Assembly: GCA_949318235.1 (NCBI GenBank)
Contig: OX439137.1
Coordinates: 5,316,641 to 5,380,640, forward strand
DNA length: 64,000 nucleotides
From: Ecdyonurus torrentis
Lineage: Eukaryota > Arthropoda > Insecta > Ephemeroptera > Heptageniidae
Direction of reading: 5' to 3'
Part shown: positions 22,860 through 34,437 of the stretch, in pieces
Layout: each line of letters opens with the position of its first letter
Position numbering within the stretch: the stretch's first letter is position 1
Position numbers and translations under genes: made by a program
Notes under the pieces: model-generated
The model's database searches: none
Seen by the model: only the letters and a program-made list of their open reading frames with translations
Told to the model about the DNA's origin: nothing

Positions 22860-25800
22860 GAAGTGTGCTACCCTAAAATCTTGACCTTGGAGACAATAAA
22901 TTAAGTTTTAAAAATAGAAGGAAGTAGAAATGCTATTTTTTTATTAATTATTCTAAAAAGTATATTAATAGTCTTTAATTACACAAAGTTTAAAGAGAAT
23001 CTACCGGTTTTTAAACTTTTTACAGTCAGTTATGAAGGACTATACATATATGCATAGGCTACTATTCTGAGTCGTTAAGTTGATTTCCCTTGGCTGTCAA
23101 AAGTTTAAAAACCGGTAGATTTTCTTGAAACTTCGTGTTTTTACAGTTAATGAACTGATAAAGAAGATTCATTAATAAAAAAATAGCATTTTTATTTTTT
23201 TATAATTTTTTTTTTTTTTTAAATTGAAGTGTGCTCCCCTAAAATCTTGACCTTGGAGACAATAAATTAAGTTTTAAAAATAGAAGGAAGTAGAAATGCT
23301 ATTTTTTTATTAATTATTCTAAAAAGTATATTAATAGTCTTTAATTACTCAAAGTTTAAAGAGAATCTACCGGTTTTTAAACTTTTTACAGTCAGTTATG
23401 AAGGACTATGCATATATGTATAGGCTACTATTCTGAGTCGTTAAGTTGATTTCCCTTGGCTGTCAAAAGTTTAAAAACCGGTAGATTTTCTTGAAACTCC
23501 TTGTTTTTACAGTTATTGAACTGATAAAGAAGATTCATTAATAAAAAAATAGCATTTCCATTTTTTTATAATTTTTTTTTTTTTAAGTTGAAGTGTGCTC
23601 CCCTAAAATCTTGACGTTGGAGACAATAAATTAAATTTTAAAAATAGAAGGAAGTAGAAATGCTATTTTTTTATTAATTATTCTAAAAAGTATATTAATA
23701 GTCTTTAATTACACAAAGTTTAAAGAGAATCTACCGGTTTTTAAACTTTTTACAGTCAGTTATGAAGGACTATACATATATGTATAGGCTACTATTCTGA
23801 GTCGTTAAGTTGATTTCCCTTGGCTGTCAAAAGTTTAAAAACCGGTAGATTTTCTTAAAACTTCGTGCTTTTACAGTTAATGAACTGATAAAGAAGATTC
23901 ATTAATAAAAAAATAGCATTTCCATTTTTTTATAATTTTTTTTTTTTTTAAATTGAAGTGTGCTCCCCTAAAATCTTGACGTTGGAGACAATAAATTAAG
24001 TTTTAAAAATAGAAGGAAGTAGAAATGCTATTTTTTTATTAATTATTCTAAAAAGTATATTAATAGTCTTTAATTACTCAAAGTTTAAAGAGAATCTACC
24101 GGTTTTTAAACTTTTTACAGTCAGTTATGAAGGACTATACATATATGTATAGGCTACTATTCTGAGTCGTTAAGTTGATTTCCCTTGGCTGTTAAAAGTT
24201 TAAAAACCGGTAGATTTTCTTGAAACTTCTTGTTTTTACATTTATTGAACTGATAAAGAAGATTCATTAATAAAAAAATAGCATTTCCATTTTTTTATAA
24301 TTTTTTTTTTTTTTAAGTTGAAGTGTGCTCCCCTAAAATCTTGACGTTGGAGACAATAAATTAAGTTTTAAAAATAGAAGGAAGTAGAAATGCTATTTTT
24401 TTATTAATTATTCTAAAAAGTATATTAATAGTCTTTAATTACACAAAGTTTAAAGAGAATCTACCGGTTTTTAAACTTTTTACAGTCAGTTATGAAGGAC
24501 TATACATATATGCATAGGCTACTATTCTGAGTCGTTAAGTTGATTTCCCTTGGCTGTCAAAAGTTTAAAAACCGGTAGATTTTCTTGAAACTTCGTGTTT
24601 TTACAGTTAATGAACTGATAAAGAAATTTCATTAATAAAAAAATAGCATTTCCATTTTTTTATATATATATATATATTTTTTTTTAAATTTGAAGTGTGC
24701 TCCCCTAAAATCTTGACTTGGAGAAAATAAATTAAGTTTTAAAAATAGAAGGAAGTAGAAATGCTATTTTTTTATTAATTATTCTAAAAAGTATATTAAT
24801 AGTCTTTAATTACACAAAGTTTAAAGAGAATCTACCGGTTTTTAAACTTTTTACAGTCAGTTATGAAGGACTATACATATATGCATAGGCTACTATTCTG
24901 AGTCGTTAAGTTGATTTCCCTTGGCTGTCAAAAGTTTAAAAACCGGTAGATTTTCTTGAAACTTCGTGTTTTTACAGTTAATGAACTGATAAAGAAGATT
25001 CATTAATAAAAAAATAGCATTTTCATTTTTTTATAATTTTTTTTTTTTTTTTTTTAAATTTGAAGTGTGCTCCCCTAAAATCTTGACTTGGAGAAAATAA
25101 ATTAAGTTTTAAAAATAGAAGGAAGTAGAAATGCTATTTTTTTATTAATTATTCTAAAAAGTATATTAATAGTCTTTAATTACACAAAGTTTAAAGAGAA
25201 TCTACCGGTTTTTAAACTTTTTACAGTCAGTTATGAAGGACTATACATATATGCATAGGCTACTATTCTGAGTCGTTAAGTTGATTTCCCTTGGCTGTCA
25301 AAAGTTTAAAAACCGGTAGATTTTCTTGAAACTTCGTGTTTTTACAGTTAATGAACTGATAAAGAAGATTCATTAATAAAAAAATAGCATTTTCATTTTT
25401 TTATAATTTTTTTTTTTTTTTTTTAAATTTGAAGTGTGCTCCCCTAAAATCTTGACGTTGGAGACAATAAATTAAGTTTTAAAAATAGAAGGAAGTAGAA
25501 ATGCTATTTTTTTATTAATTATTCTAAAAAGTATATTAATAGTCTTTAATTACACAAAGTTTAAAGAGAATCTACCGGTTTTTAAACTTTTTACAGTCAG
25601 TTATGAAGGACTATACATATATGCATAGGCTACTATTCTGAGTCGTTAAGTTGATTTCCCTTGGCTGTCAAAAGTTTAAAAACCGGTAGATTTTCTTGAA
25701 ACTTCGTGTTTTTACAGTTAATGAACTGATAAAGAAGATTCATTAATAAAAAAATAGCATTTCTATTTTTTTATAATTTTTTTTTTTTTTTTTTTAAATT

Positions 25801-28800
25801 TGAAGTGTGCTCCCCTAAAATCTTGACGTTGGAGACAATAAATTAAGTTTTAAAAATAGAAGGAAGTAGAAATGCTATTTTTTTATTAATTATTCTAAAA
25901 AGTATATTAATAGTCTTTAATTACACAAAGTTTAAAGAGAATCTACTGGTTTTTAAACTTTTTACAGTCAGTTATGAAGGACTATATACATATATGTATA
26001 TTGTATAGGCTATGATTCGTTAAGTTGATTTCCCTTGGCTGTCAAAAGTTTAAAAACCGGTAGATTTTCTTGAAACTTCGTATTTTTACAGTTAATGAAC
26101 TGATAAAGAAGATTCATTAATAAAAAAATAGCATTTCCATTTTTTTATAATTTTTTTTATTCACTCTGGAATATGTTCACTTTTTTAGTACTATTAGAAA
26201 CTTTTACATCGATGGCAGTTGGTACACCTGGAAATTTTTGATGAGGATGAGGAAAACTTCATTTCGGTATAATCAGACCGCCCTCACAAAACAAAACAAA
26301 ACAAATTGGCAAAAACAGCTCAAAAAGCATGAATTCCATACAAAACACTCGCTGTCTTTTCCATGAATCTTCAGGGACATCATATTGTGTGTATCTATAT
26401 CTATACATACATACATGCTTGCGACTTTGCTGCAACTAGTGTTTTATGCATATATGATATGCCTCAGCCTGCATGCATACATACCGATATGCCGGTATTT
26501 TTTGTTATTATTACTATTTTTTGCTATATTTACATATGTAAAAATAATATATGTGCTTGGAGACTTTAAACTTTTAGGTATAATCTTTATGGGTATTCTT
26601 TTATCAAATTGACACCCAAACACACTCTGCAACATGGAGTGCAACACTGCCTTAATGTGTACATATTGCATCTTATAGTGTATTGTATTCTTATTTGCAG
26701 TACATCAGTAGTCTTGGTGTTTCTGACAACTGGTGCATGGTTGATGTGTTGGGATTGGATCCTGATTTACTGATGATGGTGCCAAGGCCAGTTGCATCTG
26801 TTCTGCTGCTTTTCCCTGATAATGACAAGGTTTGTGTATGATGTCAGTATAATATATATGTAGTTTTATTTAGAACATTTGAACTGTCCAGAAAACTAAA
26901 ACTATGTAGATTGCGTTGTTAAACACCTCCCGGCGTTGGCTGGCAGAGCTCGCTGTGAGGATATATATTTGGTTCACCATCTTGTTCAAAGAATTTTTTT
27001 AAATTGCGAGCGCCAATGTATTTTAAATGGCACTGTCGCGCTCTCGATCGGGGCTCATTGCTCAGCCCCTGGTAGGTCAATCAACTTCAAACAAACTTCT
27101 ATGAGATTGTAAGGACGTGATGATCTCGGTCACAAAATTTCAGAACCACACGACTAGATTAGGCTGACCATCCGTCCCGGATTAGCCGGGACAGTCCCGG
27201 TTTCAACACTAAAGTCCCGGCAAGATTTTGCAAAAATCGTCAATGTCCCGGTTTTATATTTTGCAAGAATTTTAATAAAAAGTATATAATTAAAAGCTCG
27301 CGGAGAAAAAAAAAAAAAAAAAAAAAAAAAAACGTCAAAAGATAGTCGATGCATTTTCGTAATATTTTTCGTAGCATATTAAAATTATACACCATAGTTA
27401 CGCCAAATTTTTATTAATTTTTTTTTTTTTTGAGAGTGGGTGTTTCGGCTCAAATAGGACGTGCACATCACATACCATACGTTACGTCGGTTACGTATGT
27501 TATTTGTGATATAACTATTATTAATTATTAAAAAATTGTTTCATAATTTGTTTTTTATTATTATTATTATTATTATTATTTTTTATTTATTATTTTTTTT
27601 TTTTGCAGGGAAAAGGTTAAAAATAGACGACAGAAAGCATTGAAAAAAATCCATGTACTTTTAAATAAACTCTTGCAAAAAGACACAAAACTGATGAAAT
27701 TTCGGAGGCCACGCCCCCTTTTATGAAAAAATTTCGCCTCCGGCGGGGACCACCGGCCGCGCTTCGCGCGGGCCTCTTGGTCTCTTCTGTGCATTGCTCT
27801 GCAGTGTCCCGGGTTGCACACTTTTAATTATGGTCAGCCTAGACTAGATAGCACGCGTTGAGAGACCCCCAAACAAAATAATGAACCAAACGAGCGGGTG
27901 AGCAATACCATATGTCAAATCGATGCAACTAAATAGATTGAAAACAGCTTTTGCACCTCTGTTGCTAGGTGTGCAGCTAGGTTTGTGACGTAAAACAATT
28001 GCCATAATTGTATGCTATGCATCAAAATGCACTAGCTCCATCTCTGACCACCGAGCTGCAGTACGCTTTGATATTGCTGAACGTGTTGCGTGTTGGTACT
28101 AGCTCCAAAGCTAGCTCCAGTGTAGCGGTAGCTGTTTTAGAAAGCAGCCCAAAATAAGCAAATCATTACTCTACATTTCTATGTCAACTTTCATAACTAT
28201 AATGTTTTGTTTTTTTCCTAATGTCACTGGAGTACAATTTATTTGTAAACATCGAAAGAAAGGACAAGTAAAATGTCAAAATTATAACTAACTAGTGAAG
28301 CTGTATAGTGCATAGAGATTAGAATGTATAATTTAAGGGTCCCGTAAATGATATATATAAAAGGTCTACAGATTTTAAACTTCTCTGTTCCTCATCAAAT
28401 TTTATAAGTATCATATTTATTGTACCCTATCTGACAGTCAGGCTCGGACTGGCCATAAGAGCAAGTCGGCAATTGCGTACGTGGCCCCCTCTGTTTGGAG
28501 GCCTCTAAGGCCCAAAAAAGGGCGTAACTAGGGTGTTATGCTCCCTTTGTGGCCCCTAAAGAGGGTGTTACACCCCTTTTGCGGATTAGGCCCCTTGATT
28601 GCCAGTCCGACCCTGCTGACAGTTATCTCACTCATCTCCTCTTTCCCCCACCCTCTACCATACTAGCATAGCCATCATTCATAGTTACTCTTTAAAGTCT
28701 GTAAGGATCAACACACTCAGTTTCACTTGGAGTGTTCAGGGGTAGAAGTTGCTTTAACTCTTTTGGCGGGACTTTAAGGGGAAAAGGAGGGAAAGTTTCA

Positions 28801-28896
28801 TAAGCCCAATGTTAATTAATTTTCTTATGGCGGGACAAGTGCCCGCCATGTCCCGCCTCACTTCTACCTTCTACCTGAGTGTAGTGCCAAAAGCTA

Positions 28897-28939
<43 letters not shown>

Positions 28940-31163
28940 CCTATGGTAGCAAGTCTTTTATTTCACTTTGGTATCCTTGCTGGTTCTTCCTTTCCTTTGA
29001 AATTAATTGTATTGTATGTACTTCAATAATTTATTTTCTCGTAATTATTATTATTATTTTCTATATTATTTATTTGTATCTGCAATTTATGGGTTAATTA
29101 CTTTGTCCCTTTTTTTATGTAATAAATCTTTATTTTATTATTAGGTATTATTTCCATGTTATGACGTGATTACTATTTTTTTATCAGTTTAATTTAGTAC
29201 TGTATGTAAAAAGAAAAATTACGATAAAAAAAAATAATAATAAAGGATAGAATTACCAGCAAGGGCCTTATCACAGTAGAAGTTCTATGGAGAGGTTGAG
29301 TTTTTAAAAGAAAAATTAGGTTTATTTTATTTTTTATTATTTTATTTAAATATTTTATACTGTATGACTAAAATCAACTTTGTAATAATTATGTTTGCTT
29401 GCAACTTTGTATGTTAAGTATGAAGAGTACAGCATGCAGCAGGAGGCTGAGATCAATAAGAAAGGACAAGAAATCTCTGACAACCTTTTCTATGTCAAGC
29501 AAACCATTGACAATGCTTGTGGCACCATGGCCATTATACACAGCATTGCTAACAACACTGACAAGTAAGTGTTATTATTTTGAAATTTTAAAAGAAGAGG
29601 ATAGAGAGAACCAGCAAGCACCTTGCTTACCATATATTGAAGAGATACCCATATATAGTTCAGTGATAATTTACACATTATATAGTTAGCTTTTGGTACA
29701 CTTATATACCAGTGAAATGGAATATGTGTTTGCCAACATAAACAGTTTGGTTTCTTATAGGGCCTTTAGTTTACAGAAATAGTAATAGTTCCAGAGATGG
29801 AAGAATCAATAAAGGTTGCCAATTTTGGAAAGAAAAGAAAAGAAAAAAAAAGTTTGAGTATGTATAAGGGTGTTTACAGTACATATAGATAGTACCCACA
29901 TTAAATATTTAAAGTTGTATTCTGTAGATTTTAAAATAGTAATAATGATTGGGCAGTACCAAGGGTAAGAAATTTATAGAGTTTTTTTTTTTCCTGCACT
30001 GCGTGTGATTATGGCTAGTGTGCTCCACAGATTAGTGATTAGAGAAAAGCTTCATTTTGTGAAAAGCAATATTCTGAATCCCTTGTAATTTTACAAAATC
30101 ATGTATTTACCCTTTGTATCTCTGGCATATCACAGGATACCTGTAGCTGATGGCCACTTCAAGCAGTTCCTGGATGAGGCTCGCCCCCTGGATGCAGATA
30201 AACGTGCAGAACTTTTACTTAAGGCAGAGGGTATTGCTAACACACATCAAGAGTTAGCCCAGGAGGGACAAAGTGAAGCCCCTGAAGCCTCACAGCCAGT
30301 TGATTTCCACTTTGTTGCATTTGTGCATTGTGATGGTGGACTCTATGAGCTTGGTGAGTTAGTTAATAATTAAGTATTGGGTTTTGATCATTTTTCTTTG
30401 CCCTGAAGCTCAGAAAGCAGGATTTACAAACACAATTACTGTGATCAGTTCTCTTTCCGTTTGACTTCACAAGAAATTTGGAAGGTACGGAAAAAGTGAA
30501 CGTGGCTCATGAGTTCTCTATAGTAAACAAGTGAGCCACACTCCCTATCTTGGTACCGACTTTCTTGTAAAGCCTTACAGAACAAACCCCCTGTGCTGGT
30601 CTATTGATCCTAAACCTTGCCCTTTGTTTGTTTTTGTCTACTAATTACAGTAAACTCTTGATTTTGTGAAATCACAGGGGACCCAGAAAACAGCCATATC
30701 ACAAAATTGATTTTGACAAAATCGAGAGCTTTCACATTGACAGATTTATATTGAAATCTGCTGCGGACCCCACTGAGGATTTCACAAAATCAAGAAATTC
30801 ACAGAATTGAGCTTCACAAAATTGAGAGTTTACTGTGTTATTTTTTTAGTCTTAAGCTTGACAACTACTTGACAATATGGTTATTTTTAACTTTATATGC
30901 CTATATTTTATTTACATTTTGTAACATGTCAAATATATTTTTATACATTTCAGATGGCAGCAAGTCATTCCCAATTCGTCATGGCAACACTACTCCTGAC
31001 TCTCTGCTTGAGGTAAAATTATTAAACTTATAGTGTCAGAATTGTTTCTTTAATACTAATTTATGGCAATCAATTTTGCACCTTCAACATATAAAACAAA
31101 GATATTATGTATACCGGTACATTACTCGCATCCTTACTCCACTTTATGCCATCTACCGTTGTG

Positions 31164-31198
<35 letters not shown>

Positions 31199-31659
31199 TA
31201 CACTCCTCTGGTTTTAAAATTGTCTATCAAAGGGAAGCCGCTTTTTTTTAGAAAATGGTCAACGCATGTCATCTTAAGTGACAGCAGCGTTGCCAGATTT
31301 GACCTCGCAGAACAAGTACAGCTCCATTAGTGAAGGTTAAATCTGTCAATGCTGCTGTCACTTAAGATGACATGTTGACCATTTTCTAAAGAAAGCGGCA
31401 TCGCTTTGATGGGTAATTTTAAAATCGGATGAGTGTACTTCTTTCTTTGTATTTTATTCTTTGTCTTTGTACGTATAGAATTGTTGATTAACCCTAACTT
31501 TTTTCCCCCTGCCTGAAAACAATGTTCTAATACTTATTATTAAATTAAATACTTTGTGTTCTTGTATTACAGGATGCTGCTGCTGTCTGCCGTGATTACA
31601 TGGCTCGAGATCCTGAGAATCTCCGCTTCACTGTAGTAGCTCTTGCAGCTAACGACTGA
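17654..31659 (+). CDS. UCHL3: ubiquitin carboxyl-terminal hydrolase, UCHL3-like, copy 2
   Basis: Seven exons join in frame: 17654-17686, 17747-17758, 26701-26829, 29419-29564, 30136-30353, 30954-31012 and 31573-31659, giving 227 residues. The protein starts MSWVPLESNPE and ends RFTVVALAAND. Catalytic landmarks are intact: Gln86 (YVKQTI), Cys92 (NACGT), His165 (FHFVAFVH) and Asp180 (LDGSKSF). Exon lengths equal copy 1 throughout, and intron sequence before exon 4 (CTTTGTATGTTAAG) is shared with copy 1, so the pair arose by direct tandem duplication. Intron 2 is 8.9 kb and contains a hAT-like element and an inverted satellite array. Exon 4 differs from copy 1 at about 17 of 146 positions. Confidence 0.9.
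18263..19853. mobile_element. hAT-like element, 1575 bp, with 8-bp target duplication
   Basis: The element spans 18271-19845 with inverted ends CAGGGTCGGACTGG and CCAGTCCGACCCTG, flanked by exact 8-bp direct repeats TATATTGG (18263-18270 and 19846-19853). This is the hallmark of hAT transposition. GC-rich termini (GGGGGGCGAAGCCCCCC type) enclose an AT-rich middle with poly-A, CT repeats and poly-T. No transposase frame is visible, so it is non-autonomous. Confidence 0.85.
19212..19300. repeat. CT microsatellite
   Basis: (CT)n with one TTCT interruption at about 19257, inside the hAT-like element; the - strand frame over it is an Arg-Glu repeat and not a gene. Confidence 0.9.
19880..26160. 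repeat. inverted satellite array of about 370-bp foldback monomers
   Basis: About 16 monomers are spaced 363-376 bp apart. Six run in one direction (marker AGCACACTTC near 19929, 20300, 20661, 21031, 21389 and 21763). About ten run in the other (marker GAAGTGTGCT near 22484, 22860, 23227, 23590, 23957, 24320, 24693, 25067, 25431 and 25802). The mirror point is near 22126, with a short unique spacer. Every monomer holds two inverted copies of TCTACCGGTTTTTAAACTTT and of ATGCTATTTTTTTATTAAT, so a single unit can fold back. It begins 27 bp after the hAT target duplication and fills intron 2 of UCHL3 copy 2. Confidence 0.9.
27152..27849. mobile_element. hAT-like family B, copy 1 (682 bp)
   Basis: The element 27160-27841 has ends TAGGCTGACCAT and ATGGTCAGCCTA and exact 8-bp duplications GACTAGAT on both sides. 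It matches 40263-40851 along most of its length (CCGTCCCGGATTAGCCGGG at the left, TTGCACACTTTTAATTATGG at the right). Non-coding. Lies in intron 3 of UCHL3 copy 2. Confidence 0.9.
28431..28623. mobile_element. hAT-like family A short element (177 bp), copy 1
   Basis: The element 28439-28615 begins CAGGCTCGGACTGGCC and ends GCCAGTCCGACCCTG, bordered by exact 8-bp duplications CTGACAGT. The ends match the 1575-bp element at 18271, so this is a short internal-deletion form. Interior carries GGGTGTTAYRCYCC repeats. An equally long relative lies at 55887-56063. Confidence 0.9.
28626..29400. other. intron 3 remainder with no gene
   Basis: Apart from a GC-rich patch with inverted GGCGGGAC blocks (about 28764-28860), a poly-T tract (28903-28935) and the short dispersed repeat near 29240-29300, nothing is recognised. 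Confidence 0.5.
30647..30836. mobile_element. foldback with ACAGTAAACTCT ends (190 bp)
   Basis: Left ACAGTAAACTCTTGATTTTG and right CAAAATTGAGAGTTTACTGT are inverted; TTCACAAAAT-type blocks repeat within both arms. Intron 5 of UCHL3 copy 2. Confidence 0.7.
31198..31438. mobile_element. foldback with GTACACTC ends (241 bp)
   Basis: The two halves pair over about 100 bp, including AGAAAATGGTCAACGCATGT and GTCATCTTAAGTGACAGCAG against their complements, around a centre near 31318. A long poly-T tract abuts the left end. Intron 6 of UCHL3 copy 2. Confidence 0.75.
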
Positions 31660-32544
31660 ATGTTTTTCTGTCCCAAAAATATCTCTGTATAATCTCAGAG
31701 TGTGTCAAAGCAATGCTGCCTTATCTCAATAACATTTCCTAGCATTCTTGGCAGGTATAGCATATGTACTTATTTTTCTGTATAATCTTGGTTTGCTTCA
31801 TTCTCATATTTGGAGAACTGGTCATATTCATTTCAATACAAAAAAGGTACAAATTCTGTAGATAGTAAAAATATCTCACTTTCATTTATTATTATTATTA
31901 TTATTTTTATTATTGTACTGAACTATATAATTTAATATAGCTAGGGAATATCTGAAGTATAGTTAAATTGGGAAGAATATTTTTACAAGAAGTTGCATTT
32001 TTGGAACTGGCATGAACTGCCTTAAAAAATATATGTTTATTTTGTATTGGTTAAAATATTACCCCCCAAAAAAAACTCTTATGGCCTGTTCACAGTATTA
32101 ATTCAATGTGCAATAGACTTGATTCCATACAAATTTACTATTATTTTATGAAGATTAATTATAATAAATAATTATTGCACATAACGGTGGCTTGGGTGAT
32201 AAGTTAAATTAAAATTATGTAATAAAATAATGCTACTCTATATTTCTAAACTAAAGTCACAGTAGCATAGTGTTATTGTGTCTTTTTATAATATAACATT
32301 ATTTAATTGTTTTAGTTTTTAGCATGTGTGTTATTGTGTCTTTAGTGTTAACCCCAAAATCTTATCGCGTGTCAAATTCTAAAATATAAAGTAGCATTAT
32401 ATTACATAGTGCTACTTTTGTCACTTATATGACAAATTGCATCAATACAAAATCACATGTTTAATATATTAAAGCTCTTTCGCTCTCAATTTTGTATTTT
32501 GAGAGGCTTTTTATAACCATAGAAATGGCAATTATATCTCAATG

Positions 32545-32850
32545 TCCCTTACATGTCTACCGACTCCCTGTATAAATTTGTAGACAAGCATATCATTTAA
32601 GTTTTTACACTCTAGTGCCGCGATTGGCAGCTAAAACTCTACTATTACTAATATTGCTTCACAAGGCTCGAGGTTTTGCTGTCACCTGATCGCAAAAGAA
32701 TTCCGAGTAGTTATCTCTGTATTTACGCCATACATTATATCGTTTCTGTCCTTTAGTCAGCCTTATCATAATAGTTCAAATAGCCACCAAACTTATTGCA
32801 GTGTTCCTTGGGAAATTTAACTTGCCTCTAAAAAATCAGCCAAGTGTCAG
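32545..32850. repeat. dispersed repeat with ACATGTCT-CCGACTC start, copy 1
   Basis: CCGACTCCCTGTATAAATTT, GTGCCGCGATTGGCAGC, TTAGTCAGCCTTAT and AATCAGCCAAGTG occur in the same order at 52706-53215, where part of the unit is present twice. Confidence 0.7.
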
Positions 32851-33197
32851 CCCCCTCCTGCTATAATATTTCAGTTTGAAAAATGTGTGCCTAAAATATA
32901 TCTCCTATACATTGTATTTATTACCTATATAGCCAATCAAAACTTAAAGCTTTTTAAAAAGTTATATCTATTTTAATTACAATAAAAATATATATCCTAA
33001 GTATATTGATTATAATTTTTTGCTTAGTATATTTTTTGTAAATAAAATTTGATACACACAATGTGATCTCAAGTGCTAAATGCATGCTCTCAATAAGAAA
33101 TGAATAAAAATAGGATTATAGATGCCCTGCTTATAATACTTGTTGTGAGCTTGATAAATTTTTAAATATATATGAGTCGTCGGCCATTATAGTTACA

Positions 33198-33276
33198 AAA
33201 CCCGCTTCTTCCATTTTCAACAACGGTGAGTTTCTTATGGTAAGATATCACCTTTGTTGAAAATGGAAGAAGCTGT
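33198..33276. repeat. short inverted repeat next to a TA run
   Basis: GCTTCTTCCATTTTCAACAA pairs with TTGTTGAAAATGGAAGAAGC (one mismatched base beyond), loop about 25 bp; a TA run follows at 33287-33335. Confidence 0.65.
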
Positions 33277-33283
33277 TTTTTTG

Positions 33284-33339
<56 letters not shown>

Positions 33340-33732
33340 CTCGTATGCCAAAAATTTGTTTCAAAATTTTAAATAAGCTGTGCATATCACCTGCAAAAAG
33401 TGTTCTCTCATGTTTTGTACATTTGTACTTTTTCATTACTATATCTTCTGGCAAAAAGAATATGCTGTGAGTAAGAAATAATTAATATGTTGAAGTATGT
33501 ATTTTATATGCCAAAAATAGCTCAGATATTATATATATATAATTAAATGGTTTCATAGCATAATGTATTCCCGACATGTCAATTAATGCAATAAAAATTT
33601 TTATTTTAAATTTAAAATGACTTCTTTATGAAATTAGCAATTATTATTTCAGGGGAGAATCAATAATATTTGAAACTCCCTCTTTTATGATTCCATTTTT
33701 TTTAAATATATATTTTGGTACAAAAATTAATC

Positions 33733-33904
33733 TTCTGATTGGTTTAAAAATCACATGACCGATTTCGACGAATCAAAATGCTGCGCTAAAAATATATTTA
33801 GGTACCTTGCTGTTGACGAGAATTTACAAACAATATGGCGACTGAAATTTTGTGAAGGAGCTTCTGCGGAGAAGAGAAAAATATTGAATTTTCCACTGTC
33901 TATC
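33733..33904 (+). promoter_or_regulatory. candidate promoter and first exon
   Basis: GATTGGTT (inverted CCAAT box, about 33737) is followed by TCACATGACC (E-box, 33751), then ACAATATGGCGACTG (YY1-like, about 33829-33843) and a splice-donor-like ATC|GTAAGT at 33905. This order resembles housekeeping promoters with the YY1 site at the transcription start. A 50-codon frame (33755-33904) is also open but could be chance. A strong acceptor at 38736-38737 (TTTCTGTTCCAG) upstream of zinc-finger gene 1 could receive this exon as 5'UTR. This is inference without transcript support. Confidence 0.35.
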
Positions 33905-34437
33905 GTAAGTTAGACCTATTAAGCTTTATGAAGAAGTAAAGTTTATTTACTATTTGTAATTTTGAAATACAATATTTTACTTTCTATTTGATAATTATAA
34001 TACGATTAGGAAAAGAAAAGTCGGCTTCTGTTTTATCGGCTAAATGTATACACGTTACACCCACTTTTCAGAAAATTTCAAACATTTGTAGATTTCTGTA
34101 TAAAATATTATAGATTATAATTGCATTATTCTATAGGCCTTATCTTATTAATATAAGACAGTGGTTAAATAATGAAAATAATCTTACCGTCGAATAAATG
34201 GTTATACATAGTTCATGCACATTTTGAAGATCAAGGCTTGCATTGCCCGATTGGCTTGCATAACTGCATGCAATGAAATGTGCATGGTATTTACAGATAT
34301 GTACAACATACATACTGTATGATACATATGCATATATATAATGTACATAATATGATACATACATATTTATTTATTATGTACACAGGATCGTGTTTTTTGC
34401 CATTTTAATTCCAGCCATAGGGAAACAGTATAGAGAA

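Larger units (their letters stand above)
31660..33700. other. 3' flank of UCHL3 copy 2, shared with copy 1
   Basis: Blocks shared in order with the copy 1 flank (see 15752-17653) continue to a GCAATAAAAA near 33589. A dispersed repeat occupies 32545-32850 and a TA run 33287-33335, both absent from the copy 1 flank. Confidence 0.7.

Noticed and set aside
19880..26160. Regularly spaced repeats suggesting a CRISPR array
   Set aside because: Monomers are about 370 bp, fill the whole period, reverse direction midway and lie in a eukaryotic intron.
27154..27821. Short - strand frames at 27154-27354 and 27576-27821
   Set aside because: Both lie inside the hAT-like family B element and match sequence repeated at 40263-40851, with no transposase features.
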